Shown: piece after piece, positions 25,801-38,818 of the stretch
How the letters are laid out: every line of letters starts with the position of its first letter
Numbering within the stretch: the stretch's first letter is position 1
NCBI GenBank assembly: GCA_030159075.1
Contig: BROG01000155.1
Coordinates: forward strand, 620,001-684,000
Source of the DNA: Atrina japonica
Taxonomy: Eukaryota; Mollusca; Bivalvia; Pterioida; Pinnidae
Direction: 5' to 3'
DNA: 64,000 nucleotides
Notes under the pieces: model-generated
What the model was told of the DNA's origin: nothing
What the model saw: the letters and a program-made list of their open reading frames with translations, nothing else
Databases searched by the model: none
Position numbers and translations under genes: made by a program

Positions 25801-28800
25801 TACACACTTCAGTGATTTTATAATATTCTTTTGAATTTGTCAAAAAAAGGTTTACAGGGACAAAAAATCACAGAATTTGTATCTTTTAAGAAAAGACTGA
25901 AGAGTAAAGAAATGAATTATTCATATTTAATTACACTTCAGTGAGCATATCTTTGTTTTGTTTTACTTACCATATAAAACGATTGTTACTGATTTATTGA
26001 GATATATTTGTTCTATAAACAAGATATTCTAGGGCAAATAAATTTGAAGATGTTAAAAGTTATATTCACTGTACCAATAGAGAAGCCAATAAAACCATAT
26101 TTATATTTATATTTATTTATATCATAATGTATATGCATGCAGGTATGTACGTGTATAAGTTTACGAGAATTCTTTTTTTCTTTTTTATGTAATTATAATA
26201 CTAAATTATACTCAGTTATAAGGTTCACTTTTGTTTATGAAAAAAAATTATTTTTCAAAAATTTTTAAAAGTCACTGTATGTAATAATAATAAATAAGTA
26301 AAATATAATAGAACTTTAAGTTATTATACTATACAATTATATTAATTCAGTCAATATATTACTTTCTAAAATGTATATATCTGCAGGACAACATGTAACA
26401 TTATGTATGTTGAGTGTATGTTTCTACACATTACCGGTACCAGTGTCAAATATGTCACTAAAAAACTTATCGGGAAAATGCGCCATTTTCAATTTACAGT
26501 AAAAAATTCTCAAGCCATACAACAATTGAGCAGTTGTTAAAAAGTTTATATGTCTAGGTAAACAAATACACCGATTTAGCGATTTGAAGTAATTATACAT
26601 AATCAAGGCAGTTTAACTGAAGCAATGGAGCTTGTTTTGAAGCGAATTACATCAATCGCCGAGAAGAGCTAAAAGCATAAATGGAATGAAAATTATTTAA
26701 TTGAAATAAACTATTATGAAGTAGCTAAAAAGCAGATATGATATTTAAAAACCTGGATACACCCATATTATAAGCCTCATATGTTAAAAAATATTGTCAA
26801 AAATGTAAAAATCAAATGCTTGAATCAAAGTACTCATAATTGTGAAGTACATATGCCTATTGACAATGTATTTTTAAGTGATTAATTCTACGACGAAGTG
26901 GCAAATTATCCGCATGACAGTTTCTTTTTTGTTTTTGAAAAAATAAACCTATTGCTTGTCATTTGTGAAGTTGACATGGGATTTTAACGTCCATTTTGAA
27001 TTATAATATCACCTCTGATTTTGCAGAAAAATGAATTTCTTACAATTTTAAGTGAATTTGCTTGATTATTGTGACAAACTTTGTAAATAGTTTTTATTTA
27101 TTGCAGTTTACAAGAAACTTTAAGGTGGGACTGCAATGTCTGAATGGCAGATGTGTAAAAATGTAGGTCTTAAAACTATTTTGATAAAATAAAATTATTG
27201 ATTGTCAGTCGTGAATTTGTTTCGGTTACAATATTTTTATCCATTACGGTCCATTTGCCAAATACTGACACTTCTGATTTTCTCATTACTCTGAAAATAA
27301 AAATTATTTACACAAGTAAAATGTAATTGGTTATTGGATAACTTAGTACAAGGAATATTCATATAACACAGGATTTTGAATTGAAAATAGTATTGTGAAA
27401 AAATCGGGATAGAGTGCTAATGTTGTATTTTTATATAGTTGTAAATTGTTGGCCTAAATGTTTTTTTTATATGATAATGCATTACATTTCTATTTGAATT
27501 TAATTTGTTTTTATTATTTTTTTTTGTTTTCAAATCAAGTAATTTTATTATCCAATCAGCACTTTGTTGATTATGAAGAAGAATAAAATTATATACAATT
27601 TTTAGGAAGCTGACTTAGTTAGTTAGTATACAGGCAATATTTTATTGCAGTTTACAGGGTTTCAGCCTTAAAGGGATTAACAAAAAAAAATAAGTAAAAT
27701 GAGAGTTGGCTCCAATTTATATTTTTATATAGTTGTAAAAAGGTTAAAAACTACTTTAATGTTTAGTTATAATCGAGAAAAACAGTTTTATGAGATTAGG
27801 GAATAAATGTGATGATACTTAAGTGAATAGAAACCTGTTTCAATAAATTCTCTTTATTTAAAATTGACATAGGGTGTATTTGTTGTGTGTTTTATTTTTT
27901 CTTATAATAAAAGGATAACTGGATGGCAGTGATGAATTGTTGAGTTACAGTTATAACAATAAACTACATGTATGCAATTCATTGCATAAAATTCATGTAC
28001 CTAAATAAATAAAATCCAAGAAATTGATAAGATGTGTGTGTTCTTCCATGAGGTCACTTTTTAAAAATTACTCAACAGGAGTATGCAAATGTGCTCTGCA
28101 CATAATTATACCTTTATTTGCAGAATAGAAAAAATTTAAAAGGAATATAAATACAAAATTATTTTCACTATATATTCTTAGTAAAAAATTCATTGTTTTT
28201 TCAACATGGTTCTTAAAAATACATTACAATCTGTATTTTAGGATGGAATACACTAATTTTCATGTGAGTAAAATTCTAGTTTCATTTTGAAGTTTATTAA
28301 TATTAATGTATTTTTATAATATGGATGTAAACTAACAGAAATATCAAAATAGGCCCATTCAGGGTTATACATGTATGTGTCATTTATTGATTTTCATTAA
28401 TTTTGGGTATGGAGGACAAATCACAGGATTGCAGGATTAGAATATTGTGAAATTCATTTTTGCAGCTAATTTATGGTATATGCATCATTTGCAAACAGCA
28501 AAAATCTGACATGCAGTATTATGCACTTAATCCACAAATATAACAATTTAATTTTATAGTAATGAATCAAATTTACACAGATTTAATTGGAAAAACCTAT
28601 CAGGGTCTTCACTTGAACAATAATTTTTCTTCATATTTTAAAAATTAAACCCAGGATAATCAAATATATAATAAATGACAATCAGAAAATAAATAATATT
28701 AACATCATATCAAAGTTACAATGATTTCATTTCAGTATACAGTATTTTTCATTTTTCAACTGTCTGAATTGTTTAAATATTTCCAATATCAACTTATTTC

Positions 28801-28937
28801 CCCAAATTTAAAAGAAATTGATTAACCTCTAATTGTCTAATAAATCTATTTAAATACTCAATTTTCTATTCTTCCTGCATGTTTGTATTTAGTGTAGACT
28901 ATTGTAAAGTGGGAATTTTATTGTTTGCATATGTAGT

Positions 28938-29014
28938 TATTTCTGAAATATGTTTAATTTAGCACATGATATAATAACTTATTATATCATGTAAATTAAC
29001 ATATTTCAGAAATA
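28938..29014. repeat. Long near-perfect hairpin (about 38-bp arms)
   Basis: The left arm starts TATTTCTGAAATATGTTTAA and ends CATGATATAATAA. The right arm is its reverse complement apart from a few bases, ending TTAACATATTTCAGAAATA. The loop is essentially one or two bases. No terminal duplication is obvious. It could be a tiny palindromic element or a structured intronic RNA. Confidence 0.8.
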
Positions 29015-29649
29015 CATGTTTCTTTTGCACCCCACTCAAATGTTTATTTTTTAATCATGTGTAAGAAATGTGTAAATTTGATGTAATAAATAAAAAACAT
29101 ATTTATTATGATTTTATAAGTATCTGGGTTGTGGTTTCACGATTGTTTATTACACCTACAAGGTACATAACTCAGTGGTCTGCAGTATTATTCCTCTGCG
29201 GGAGTTCAACACCCAAAACGTGTTTTATCAGTGTTTACTGCAAATGCTTTTATCAGAACAAAAAGCTAATCCCCCTTGATGTTTATAAATATAGATTTTC
29301 ACACCTTAGTGCTGTATGTATAGAACCGAAATTATACACAAACGTAAAAAACAAGATATTTTGCCGATTTAGATAATACATTACATCTTTTAATGTTCGG
29401 TTTGAAAATTCTTTTTATTTGTTAATCTATGAGGGGATTGCGTAATTATCAAAAAGAATTCTATAGTATTTACTTTAGTAGATCAAGAATCTAAAAATTA
29501 AAATTTGCTGACACATTTCTGAGGTATTTTCTAATATTTTTCTACATTATTCATTTATTTTGAGTTAAAATGTATCGGTTATTTTTTTTTTCAAACTCGT
29601 ATTTGTGAAACATTTAATGTTTTAAAGTATAAACCTGCTCTCAAATTAC

Positions 29650-29930
29650 CGTATATTTCACGATACACATACGAACGTCAATAGTTGTCGGTCTTTGCTG
29701 GTGCCAACAGCTTCTCAACAATTACACGACCGACAACTATATAAGAGATTTGTCTCGATTATCCCTTCTCACTGTTTGCGTGTTACTATCTGGTTTGCGC
29801 CTGCGCGGTGATGTCGATTTAAACTGGGTCACTCATATATCAAAAGGATACATCCGCTCATAACTGGAAGAGCGCGAGTCACCAATCCCTATTAGCTTTA
29901 TATATCGCTGCCGGTACTTTGCATGTATAT
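29650..29930. promoter_or_regulatory. CpG-rich, TATA-containing candidate promoter island
   Basis: About 18 CpG dinucleotides by eye in roughly 280 bp, against almost none in the flanking kilobases. It carries TATATAAG on the plus strand (29739-29746) and TATATAAAG on the minus strand (29904-29896), CCAAT at 29882, a GCGCCTGCGCGG patch, and a 13-bp perfect inverted repeat (29681-29693 / 29728-29740). It sits mid-way in the putative giant intron. It could be an internal promoter for a short isoform starting before exon I, the promoter of an unseen gene, or an unmethylated repeat fragment. No coding first exon with a useful ATG was found next to it. Confidence 0.3.
29681..29740. repeat. Inverted repeat, 13-bp perfect arms
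   Basis: ATAGTTGTCGGTC at 29681-29693 and its exact reverse complement at 29728-29740, separated by 34 bp. The spacer contains a smaller imperfect palindrome, GCTGGTGCCAACAGC. The right arm overlaps the start of the plus-strand TATA-like motif. Confidence 0.8.
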
Positions 29931-30435
29931 GCACAAGTAAAGATATATAGCAAACATTAAACTAATTCATAATGTACATATATGATATGCATGTCTTTGT
30001 TTTGGAAGTGGAAGCATGTTGTCAATGTAAATGTAAATGTACTTGTATACATAGCTGTATACATTTATAAAAACGCTGATAATACTTAAGATATATAAAG
30101 CATTCATATTAAAAGAATGTGAAAAAATTAACAAAAAAATACAAGTAATTATTTAATATTATTTATATATATTTTAATAGTGGGTATGGTTTAGAACATG
30201 TATGGGCCAGTGGCAGTGTTTGCTTTTTTAATAGACTTTTTTATTAAAAATATTATAATATCAAAAATAATAAATGAGTGTGATATGTGGTGTGTGTAAG
30301 TATACATATGTATGTTTGTATGTTTATGCATGTTTATTTATGTGTGTATACATCACATGAACAAAAAATATGAAATTGATGTATAAATATTTAGATAAAT
30401 GCATGCATGTCTTTGAATATAAATGAAGAGGGAGG

Positions 30436-30462
30436 TATATGTATGTATATATATGTGTATAT

Positions 30463-30518
<56 letters not shown>

Positions 30519-30560
30519 GTGTGTGTGTGTGTGTGTGATGTATGTGTGTGTATGTATATA
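30436..30560. repeat. Microsatellite (TA)n-(TG)n
   Basis: TATG/TGTATA imperfect repeats run into an uninterrupted TA tract (about 30473-30513), then TG repeats to about 30537 and degenerate TATG repeats. The tyrosine/isoleucine/cysteine frames here are artefacts. Confidence 0.97.
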
Positions 30561-30870
30561 TATGTATATGCACTTATGTTCAAAGTATTATTTGGATCAG
30601 GTATGTGTTTACTTTGTGTTTATTGTGTTTGTGTGATGTCTCACAGGTAGCCTGGACCTGTCTTGTAAGTGTAAACTGTTTGTCAATAAAATGTTAAAAA
30701 AAAAAACTAAAAAAAAAAAAACTATATTTATCTGAATGATCATTATCATCTAGAAAATGTTTGTCAATAATATCTTTCTAAAGAGATGGGCCGCTTATCA
30801 TAGTAACATTTACATAAGCTAGTTTTCATAGCAGGTAGAATTATAACCTACTGTAAAACATTTAAAGATA

Positions 30871-31520
30871 GTTTCACAACTTACCATTCTACCATTAAAC
30901 CTAACCTCCCCTAGTGTTCTCATCCTGTGAAATGAATACTAACCTCTTTTAGTGTTCACAGCCTCTGAAATAAGTCTACCATTAAAACTAAACTACCATA
31001 GAGTTCACAACCTATGAAATGAGCCTACCATTAACAGTAACCTACTCTTGCATTCAGCCTGTGAAATGAGTCTACCATTAAAACTAAACTACCATGGTGT
31101 TCACAACCTATGAAATGAGTCTACCATTAACAGTAACCTATTCTTGCATTCATATCCTGTGAAATGAGTCTACCATTAAACTGATCCTATTTCAGTTACA
31201 TTGGTGTTCAGTCTTTGAAATGAGTCTACCATTATACCTACCCTAACCTAGTGTTCACAACCTATGAAATGAGTCTACCATTATACCTACCCTACCCTAG
31301 TGTTCACAACCTATGAAATGAGTCTACCATTATACCTACCCTAACCTAGTGTTCACAACCTATGAAATGAGTCTACCATTATACCTACTCTAACCTAGTG
31401 TTCACAACCTATGAAATGAGTCTACTAGTATACCTACTCTAACCTAGTGTTCACAACCTATGAAATGAGTCTACCATTATACCTACCCAAACCTAGTGTT
31501 CACATCCTATGAAATGAGTG
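30871..31520. repeat. Minisatellite, 49-bp unit, about 13 copies
   Basis: Unit with CCTATGAAATGAGTCTACCA, TTATACCTACCCTAACCTAG and TGTTCACAA. Copies from about 31209 on are nearly identical; the earlier ones are diverged and vary in length, showing a young end and an old end of the array. Confidence 0.95.
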
Positions 31521-32458
31521 CCATGTAGCTAGTTTTCAGTCTGTGGACAATATCTAAACTTTAAACTAATATAAGCTTGTGTCCACAGTCTGTGATATGT
31601 CAAATTACTGTCAAAACTAACATAGTACAATGTAGCTAGTTTTCACAGTTTGTGGAATCTTAAGAGTATCAATTTTTAAAAATTGACATATCAAAATGCA
31701 TGTTGGAGCTTGCATTACAAAGTGACACCAGTATAGTTTATTTGCTCTTGACATAGTGTACTGACATGTGATAGGCAACTTTAAAAGGAAATTGAGATTG
31801 TTGCCAGAAATTCAAACCTTTGAAGATTTATTACATACAAAAATTCATTTCTGTACAAGAATAGCAGCATATCAAGGCTAAAATTAAAATACTTTGTAAG
31901 GTCTTTCAATTGATTATTATATCTCTTCCACTATTCATTTACTATTTCATACTTAATAATCAGCCTGGAATCATTTTAAATAGACCATTTTTGAATTGTT
32001 CCAATCCATTCAATTTTGTCAGAATAGTTTGTCTTCAAATCATGCGACTTAATTCAGCAGAAAGTTCAACAAGGTTACTTACCCGATTTTGTTAGATTTA
32101 TATTGACAACATTCAGTTATTCTCGATTTACGAAATACAGAGTAACCTCCTATTTGCAACAGTTGTCTTTCTCTAGAGCAGGTGTCTTGTATTGAACAAA
32201 TTGGACGAAAAACTACTTTTTGTTCTTGCTTTAAAATTAAACAGCCTGATAAACCCAGTATAACTTAAAAATGTATATAATAAACTGCTTAACCAGAAAT
32301 AATAATGCCCTACTTTTCTCTTTGAAACTACACTTCTATGATGAACTTTGTGGGAACAGAACAACACAAAATGGTCTATACTATTGGAAGCCCTGATAAG
32401 GTACATTTGTACATATGATGTAACTAAATATGATCTGTGTAACGAACATAGCAGTCAT

Positions 32459-32555
32459 GGTAGCTCAGATGGTAGAAAAACTTGTTTTGCGATAGCTCAG
32501 ATGGTAGAAGCTTATTTTCCAGCAGCTAAGGTGGTAGAAAACTTGTTTTCCAGGG
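32459..32555. repeat. Tandem tRNA-like A-box repeat upstream of SINE
   Basis: Three head-to-tail units of 31-32 bp: TAGCTCAGATGGTAGAAAAA, TAGCTCAGATGGTAGAAGCT, and AGCTAAGGTGGTAGAAAACT, each followed by a TTGTTTT/TATTTTCC block. TAGCTCAGATGG matches the tRNA D-arm/pol III A-box pattern. It leads directly into the SINE. Confidence 0.85.
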
Positions 32556-32720
32556 GCTCTGTGGTCAAGGGGCAAAGCATCATGCTTTAAACCATGAAGT
32601 CTCTCACTTCTAGTGAGAATGGGTTTGAGTCCCACTGGAATCTAAGATGATTTTGTGAGAAAGTTTTCAAATTCAATTGTGGAAGGCCTGTGGTCTCTTT
32701 CCAGGTAGGCCTACATTGTA
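32550..32720 (+). mobile_element. tRNA-derived SINE copy (family S1)
   Basis: The head CTCTGTGGTCAAGGGGCAAA resembles a tRNA D arm. GGGTTTGAGTCCCACTGG fits a pol III B box. The CTGGAATCTAAG and GGTCTCTTTCC blocks are shared with 566-741. Confidence 0.75.
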
Positions 32721-33173
32721 ACTGAGTTCTTTCCTCCACCATATGACCAAATAATAGTGTGATGTCAAAACCATTCAAACAAGAGTTTGTTTTCTAAGTG
32801 GATAGTTGTCAGTTAAGTGAGAAGATGTCATTTACATAAATTTAAGTTGTTTGATCAATGGAAAAATTTTAATTTAGGCTAGAAAAGATTTCAAACTTTC
32901 AAATTTCAAAGAAGAAATGTAGGCAATTCTGTTGTCAAATGATCAACTTTAAGATTTATCATCACCAATTTGTTTTTCAAATGAGACCAGAGATTTCTTG
33001 TTGACTAGATAAATAAAACTTTCCCTGCATTTGGCAGGCATGTTTGATATTTAAATTTATAAAAAAGAAAAACTTTACGTCAATTTAACTTCATGCCATT
33101 CGAGAAGATATCCATCACAAATCATGATGGAATATAGCAGGTCAGAGTCTGTGGTCTATCTCTGCTGCCAACA

Positions 33174-33260
33174 TTAAAGACCCCCTAAAGACTCATTTGG
33201 ACTGGCCTAAGTCATTGATATACAGATGAGTCCATTGTTTTTCAGGAGTTGATGAGTTAA
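33174..33260. mobile_element. TTAA-type palindromic MITE
   Basis: TTAAAGACCCCCTAAAGACT at the left, TTTGGACTGGCCTAAGTCAT inside, CAGGAGTTGATGAGTTAA at the right. Inverse orientation to 50672-50761. Confidence 0.8.
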
Positions 33261-36200
33261 GGTCATGATATTTTACAATACTGAGTCTCCTGTTTTTATT
33301 GTGTATTGAAAAGCGGAGACATGGTATTATTATACACACATGGCACAAGAATACTGACGCAGTAACACAAATCATTCAGAAATTGACTTTGCTTTTGTGA
33401 TGGGATACAAACAGCCAAACAAAGAAATATATCACATCTCTCTGTTATCTCTTTGTATATATCATTATACAGGGGAAATGTTCTGTATAACAATACTGGG
33501 AAATGCAGTTGAAGGGAACAATGTGCAAAGATATTGATAGCACACTTATAACAGGAAAAACCTTTTGTTTCTAAAATAACACGTACATTAAAGAAAAATA
33601 TGTAACAAGTAAATCTTTTTATTTTATATGCTTACTTATATAAAAACCTAACCACAATATCCTCCAAATTCTACATATCTGATAAATATACATGTTTGCA
33701 CCCACTAAACAAAAACATATGTCCAAAATATAGCCTAACATGAACTATGAAAAAAATTACTTTACCCATTATCCATTTTTACCTACTTAACCTAAATCTA
33801 CCTGCATCGTACACACCTTTAATCATTTGATACTTCTTGTAACCTAAAATATTACTGGAATTTAGATCCATGTGATACCGTCATAATAACCAACATCTCA
33901 ATTTCTCTAGATCTGAAAGTTACCTACCTGTATCTACATTATCTGATTGTCAGGTATCAACTGTCTGCCTGTCAACAATAGCTATAAAATTATCTCATCC
34001 CTAGATGAAATTTAATATAAAATCCACCCTGTCAGTCTTAAAATCTTCTACAAAAATTAAATCCTCTGTATAAAGTTCAAAAGCACCCTGAGTATTATAA
34101 TTATTCCCATGATCCCACATTACAACCCTTCCTTATCCCCAGCCCGAAATTTTACAATTTTATGAATTGAATGTAATTGACAAACATGAATTACCTATTG
34201 GCACTTAATAAGTTTGTTGACTTATAATACCTTCATATTTTTTACTTATTTATTCAAATACATGAAAATGAAATGGGTTTTACAAATAACATATGTATAT
34301 TTACACAGTAGTTGTGTACAATTGACAAACAGGTACAACAGAATGTAGACCTTCCAAGAAAATTAGGTAGCTTTCTAAAGCTGTTTAAGAATTCTAATCA
34401 GTGAAGTATAAATATTTAAATCGAAATAGGTCAAGCTGAAATATGTAAACTGTAAGAAATTTGTTTTGCCTCTTTCTTTTTTTTTAATGAAAGTTTCATA
34501 CACCTGTTCAATAAGTCAATCAAGTGAACTAAATCTACCTGGATTAATACATTTTTTTCATACAGAAATGATAAAATGACAAAAATGTCAAATATTTAAC
34601 TTTATTTTTTTGAAAGATTTTTGATGAATGATAACAAATCGTAGATTAAACACTACACACTCCATCAATCATTTCACCTTTTACAAGATACATAAAAAAA
34701 TCTAAAATGATCAGTATGTAATATAAAACGTAATTCATCAACTTGTGATTCACCAGGAAAAGTTATTTCGTTTTACTTTTTCTTATGTAATTCTTTTAAA
34801 GGAGGTATGTATGTCATTTGTCAATAAAAGATTGTAAATAAGATTCAAGTGATAAAATGTGAAAAATTTAATACCTTCAATTTGGTAATTCCTCGTAACA
34901 CCGACAAAGCCATTTTCACTTATTTCACCAAATAGTAGTCCAATAATTTTTGTAAAAAGTCAGCCACTAGGACCAGTCAGGACAAACCATCGTTTGAAAT
35001 TTACATGTGTCAGGAAAACCACTTACAACAAAAATGAACAACCGTGACACCAATACCAATTCAACTGGGTGAAGACAAAAATTCCCTTCACAATCAACCA
35101 AGCGAGGCCTATTTATTTCTATTGTTACCGTCTGTTTGTAGAGCTTAAGAATATTACTCCAACCACTGAAGTCAAACAGCAGACCAATACATGAGTGACC
35201 AGTGTTCAGTGGAAAGTACATCAACTCTGCTCAATTGACCATGCAGTGGTCATTAAAAAATGCACAATCCATCAACGTATTTAGAGACAGTTTAGCTATG
35301 ACAAGTACAAACTGTTGATACTAGAAAATTGATATTGATAGATCTATCCTATCTCTTGTGTCTCCCAAATGCTGACCAGTCACAGATAAGTGGTATTAGT
35401 AATTTGTCCACAGAATAAGCAGGTGCTTGGCACCGAAATTTAAATGTAGAATACCAGTACGAGTGTATATATCTACATGTACACACAGAAAGTTAATTAA
35501 GTTTTAAACACACCTTTACACAACACTTCAGGTGTGGTATTGTCAGAAGTTGTAATACCTGCGAATTGTGACCTAATTAAGTAAAATGTCTTGGAGTTGT
35601 TTTCATATATTTCTGAAAACAAGAGAACCAAACTGCAATTCACCAAGCTGTTAAAAAAATCCAGAAAAAAGAGAATTTCAAAGGAAACTACCGTAACAAT
35701 TAAAATGAATATTTCTTTCTTACTGTCCAGCACTTAAAATAACAATGCAGATACTACATATAAATTTTTAATTTTACAGGAATGGAATATACAAATGTAT
35801 ATATAACTGATTGCAGTATAAATGAATTATGCATTTGTTGTGCAACATTATGCCATATCAATGAATCATACATTGATATTTTTGCAGAATACATATATGT
35901 CAAATTTACTATTCCCAAACTCGAATATGCAACAACATGTGACACATTTATACATACAGGTACATGTACAAACAAACAAACATGCACACATACAGGTGCG
36001 CATACACATACACATTCACTAACGAGCAGATTTTGAATACTAACTCTGATGATAATTATATCTTAAAAGATGCATGCACACATTTATGAATTAAAGAGCT
36101 TCGAACCATGTTTAACATGTGAAATGCTAACAAAGCAGGACCTACAGGTGATTTAAACCTAGGTGCATCTACAGGTGAATTAAATATAGCTGCATCTACA

Positions 36201-36624
36201 GGAGGGACTGTAAAATAGGTCAACAGATATCTGTGTAGTTCATGATTGCTGCACCTGTTATTTACTTTGTTAAAGGAACCACTTTAAATAGATGGGAATA
36301 GATCTAAACATACAAAATTACAACCCTAAAATATTATGATATATACAAAATGACACAAATATGACCACAAACTGCTGATTTAAAATAATAAATCCAGTTA
36401 AATAAAAAGAACAATCATTTAAGTGAATGGCAAAATTAAGTCAATGTAGTTCAAATCTGACACTGAAGCCCAACCCACTCCACCCCAGGAATGTCTTTTA
36501 AGTAGCGTATAATTTGTATATATGTATTTCTTACATACCATAGGTTACAATCAATATAACGACACAGTTTAGCTGGACACTTTTAGGGGAAAATATCTAA
36601 ACCTGGCATTCTCACAAGATTTAG

Positions 36625-36772
36625 TATAGTGAAACCTGTCTTGAGAGAACACATTCTGAAAGTTGCTTATTTAAATAATCCCTTTAATAAAACCTCTTTT
36701 GAGAGACCAAATCTCTTAAAAGACGACATCTCATTGGCAGAAGAATGGTCTATCAAGACAGGTTCTACTGTA
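36625..36772. mobile_element. Family-1 MITE, full copy
   Basis: 148 bp with left end TATAGTGAAACCTGTCTTGA and right end TCAAGACAGGTTCTACTGTA. The flanking TA dinucleotide and the CAGTGRAACCT ends resemble pogo/Tc1-mariner-derived MITEs. Confidence 0.85.
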
Positions 36773-36819
36773 CATAAAAAGAACAGATGCCAAAGCATTA
36801 ACCGAAGTCCAGAAAGGTA

Positions 36820-36925
36820 ATACCAAATATGGTGTTCTCCAGAAGTATACCACACCTCTGGAATTAGAAAATCAAAATGTGGGATCAGGTGTCCTGGAGA
36901 GAAAGCATCCTCTGTCACACCTGTT
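36820..36925. repeat. Dispersed repeat R4, copy 1
   Basis: Contains GTGGGATCAGGTGTCCTGGA, GAAAGCATCCTCTGTCACAC and CTGTTATGATCC; matched at 44515-44605. I do not recognise its class. Confidence 0.6.
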
Positions 36926-38612
36926 ATGATCCAAGATGACTGGATGATTTACTGTATACATGTTCCTGGACTTTTTTGTTCCTGTTTAATTTTAGCCCTT
37001 TAAGATAAGAGGGCAAATTTAATACAAAGGCCAAATTTTCAAGCTAAATAATTGAAGTCCAGACATTCATTCCATCCTAGATAGTATGGTAATTCAGGGC
37101 AAATATAAGATGGGGTAAATGTGTTTTCTGATGTAAAAGGGCAAAAATAACCAAGGGCGTAAAAATGTCCAGGTAAACAGGGCAAAAAAATGTCCAGGTA
37201 AACAGTACCCATCATTTTGAAAACTGTTAAATTTATCTGTAAGAAAGGGCTAATGTATTGAAATCTTCAATATCTATTACTCTAGATCTCTTCGTGTTAG
37301 ATCAATAGATCCATAAGGAAAGAGTACACAATTTCTTGCCTTTATTTGAAAAGTAATACTTTGATTAATGGTTGTGATATAACTACTTTTACCATTAATT
37401 TTCTGGATTAATTTGCCCAGTCATATGCCTTGGCTGTTTGTCAATGATGCAACAGGGGCAAGAACGGCTTAAACTTTAAATAAATTGGGGAGTCAAAGGA
37501 CTGTGACAGGCCAACCTAAAGATGGACACAAGAACTAATTTGACCTTTACTACCAGTCAATGCCAGACACTTGACAATACTTAGCATTCTTAACAAATCA
37601 GTCATAGAAATAGTAAGAGTCCCACGGGGTCAAAAATATTTATTTTTGTAACAATGTTGACAATCCAGTCACCTTAGTTCACATACATAAAAGCTTATTC
37701 TGTTTATTTACGCTTTTCTGGTGGTTTTAAAATAAGAAATAGATCTACTTTGAACTGGAAACCTATATCTTTTAAACATAATAAGGGATTACGAGGGCCA
37801 GAAACAGTCATGAGCAGAGGTGATATAGGATAAGTGAATATTGTTGATACAAAAGATTATCTGTGGGCCTATAGTCGACCAACTGTTAAACAGAGAATAT
37901 GGCAACTTTCTACATATTATTTTTCCACGAATATTGATATATAAACACTTCTTCATGCTTGTGACAGCTCAATGGGTTTCCGAATACACTAAATAAAAAC
38001 AGAGTGCAAAGATTTAAGACACACAAAACTTGATTTATTGTTATTTAAACAACTGCAAACCATTGACAGTTGCCAAAATTCCTATGACTCGTAATTGAAC
38101 ACTGTCTTGTATCAATGGCACATAATAACACAGGTGGGTGTCACACATAAAAATATTACAGATAAAAATATGTATATATTGTAAATCTTAGGTACAGATT
38201 TCTTTTGTTAAAATATATATTGAAAAAATACACTTCGAACACCTATCCTATGGCATGTCAAAAGTTTCCAAAGAGAAAAAGGCATCTAAACTTAAACGTA
38301 AACCCCTTACATTTCTGATTTGTAGTCACTGCAAAGAATGCATTATAACTGTGATACAGTCTGAACATTTGCATAAAGCCCTGGTCTCCACAAGACACTG
38401 TCTCTAACTGAGACCATTTTCTTTTCTTCATTTGAATCACCTCAAAAGTATGGAAAATAATAAAATGACAGGCCCCTTTCTCAACTAAATGTATGCAAAT
38501 TTTTCATGTAGTATTTTCATATAATATTTTGAAGGGAAAATGTTTCATATTTTCTGTGTAGAGATATATAGTCCTTGTAGGTTTTTATCAGGTAGCTGAC
38601 ATAAAATCTGTA

Positions 38613-38818
38613 GATAATGCCAAACCAGAATTATGATTGCCATGGGAGCCATCCTTTAAGTACCCATAATGTGGCTATAGTCCTCAAATTTGACATTTGG
38701 TGGCTGCCATTATAGAAACTACTAAACCAGAATTATGATTGTGATGGAAGCCATCATTAGAGTACATTTTTGTACCCATAATGTGGTCATAATCCTGAAG
38801 TAAGTTTGACATTTTAAT
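38613..38818. repeat. Direct duplication of about 100 bp
   Basis: AAACCAGAATTATGATTG, then GCCATC, GTACCCATAATGTGG and TTTGACATTT, occurs twice in tandem with small indels. Confidence 0.85.

Noticed and set aside
30353..30650. Tyrosine/isoleucine- and cysteine/valine-rich frames
   Set aside because: Translations of a TA/TG microsatellite.
32348..32590. 80-codon plus-strand frame
   Set aside because: Runs through the A-box repeat and SINE head; no coding signature.
32459..32650. Functional tRNA gene
   Set aside because: A-box and B-box-like motifs are present, but no cloverleaf can be formed with a proper acceptor stem; it is a SINE head.
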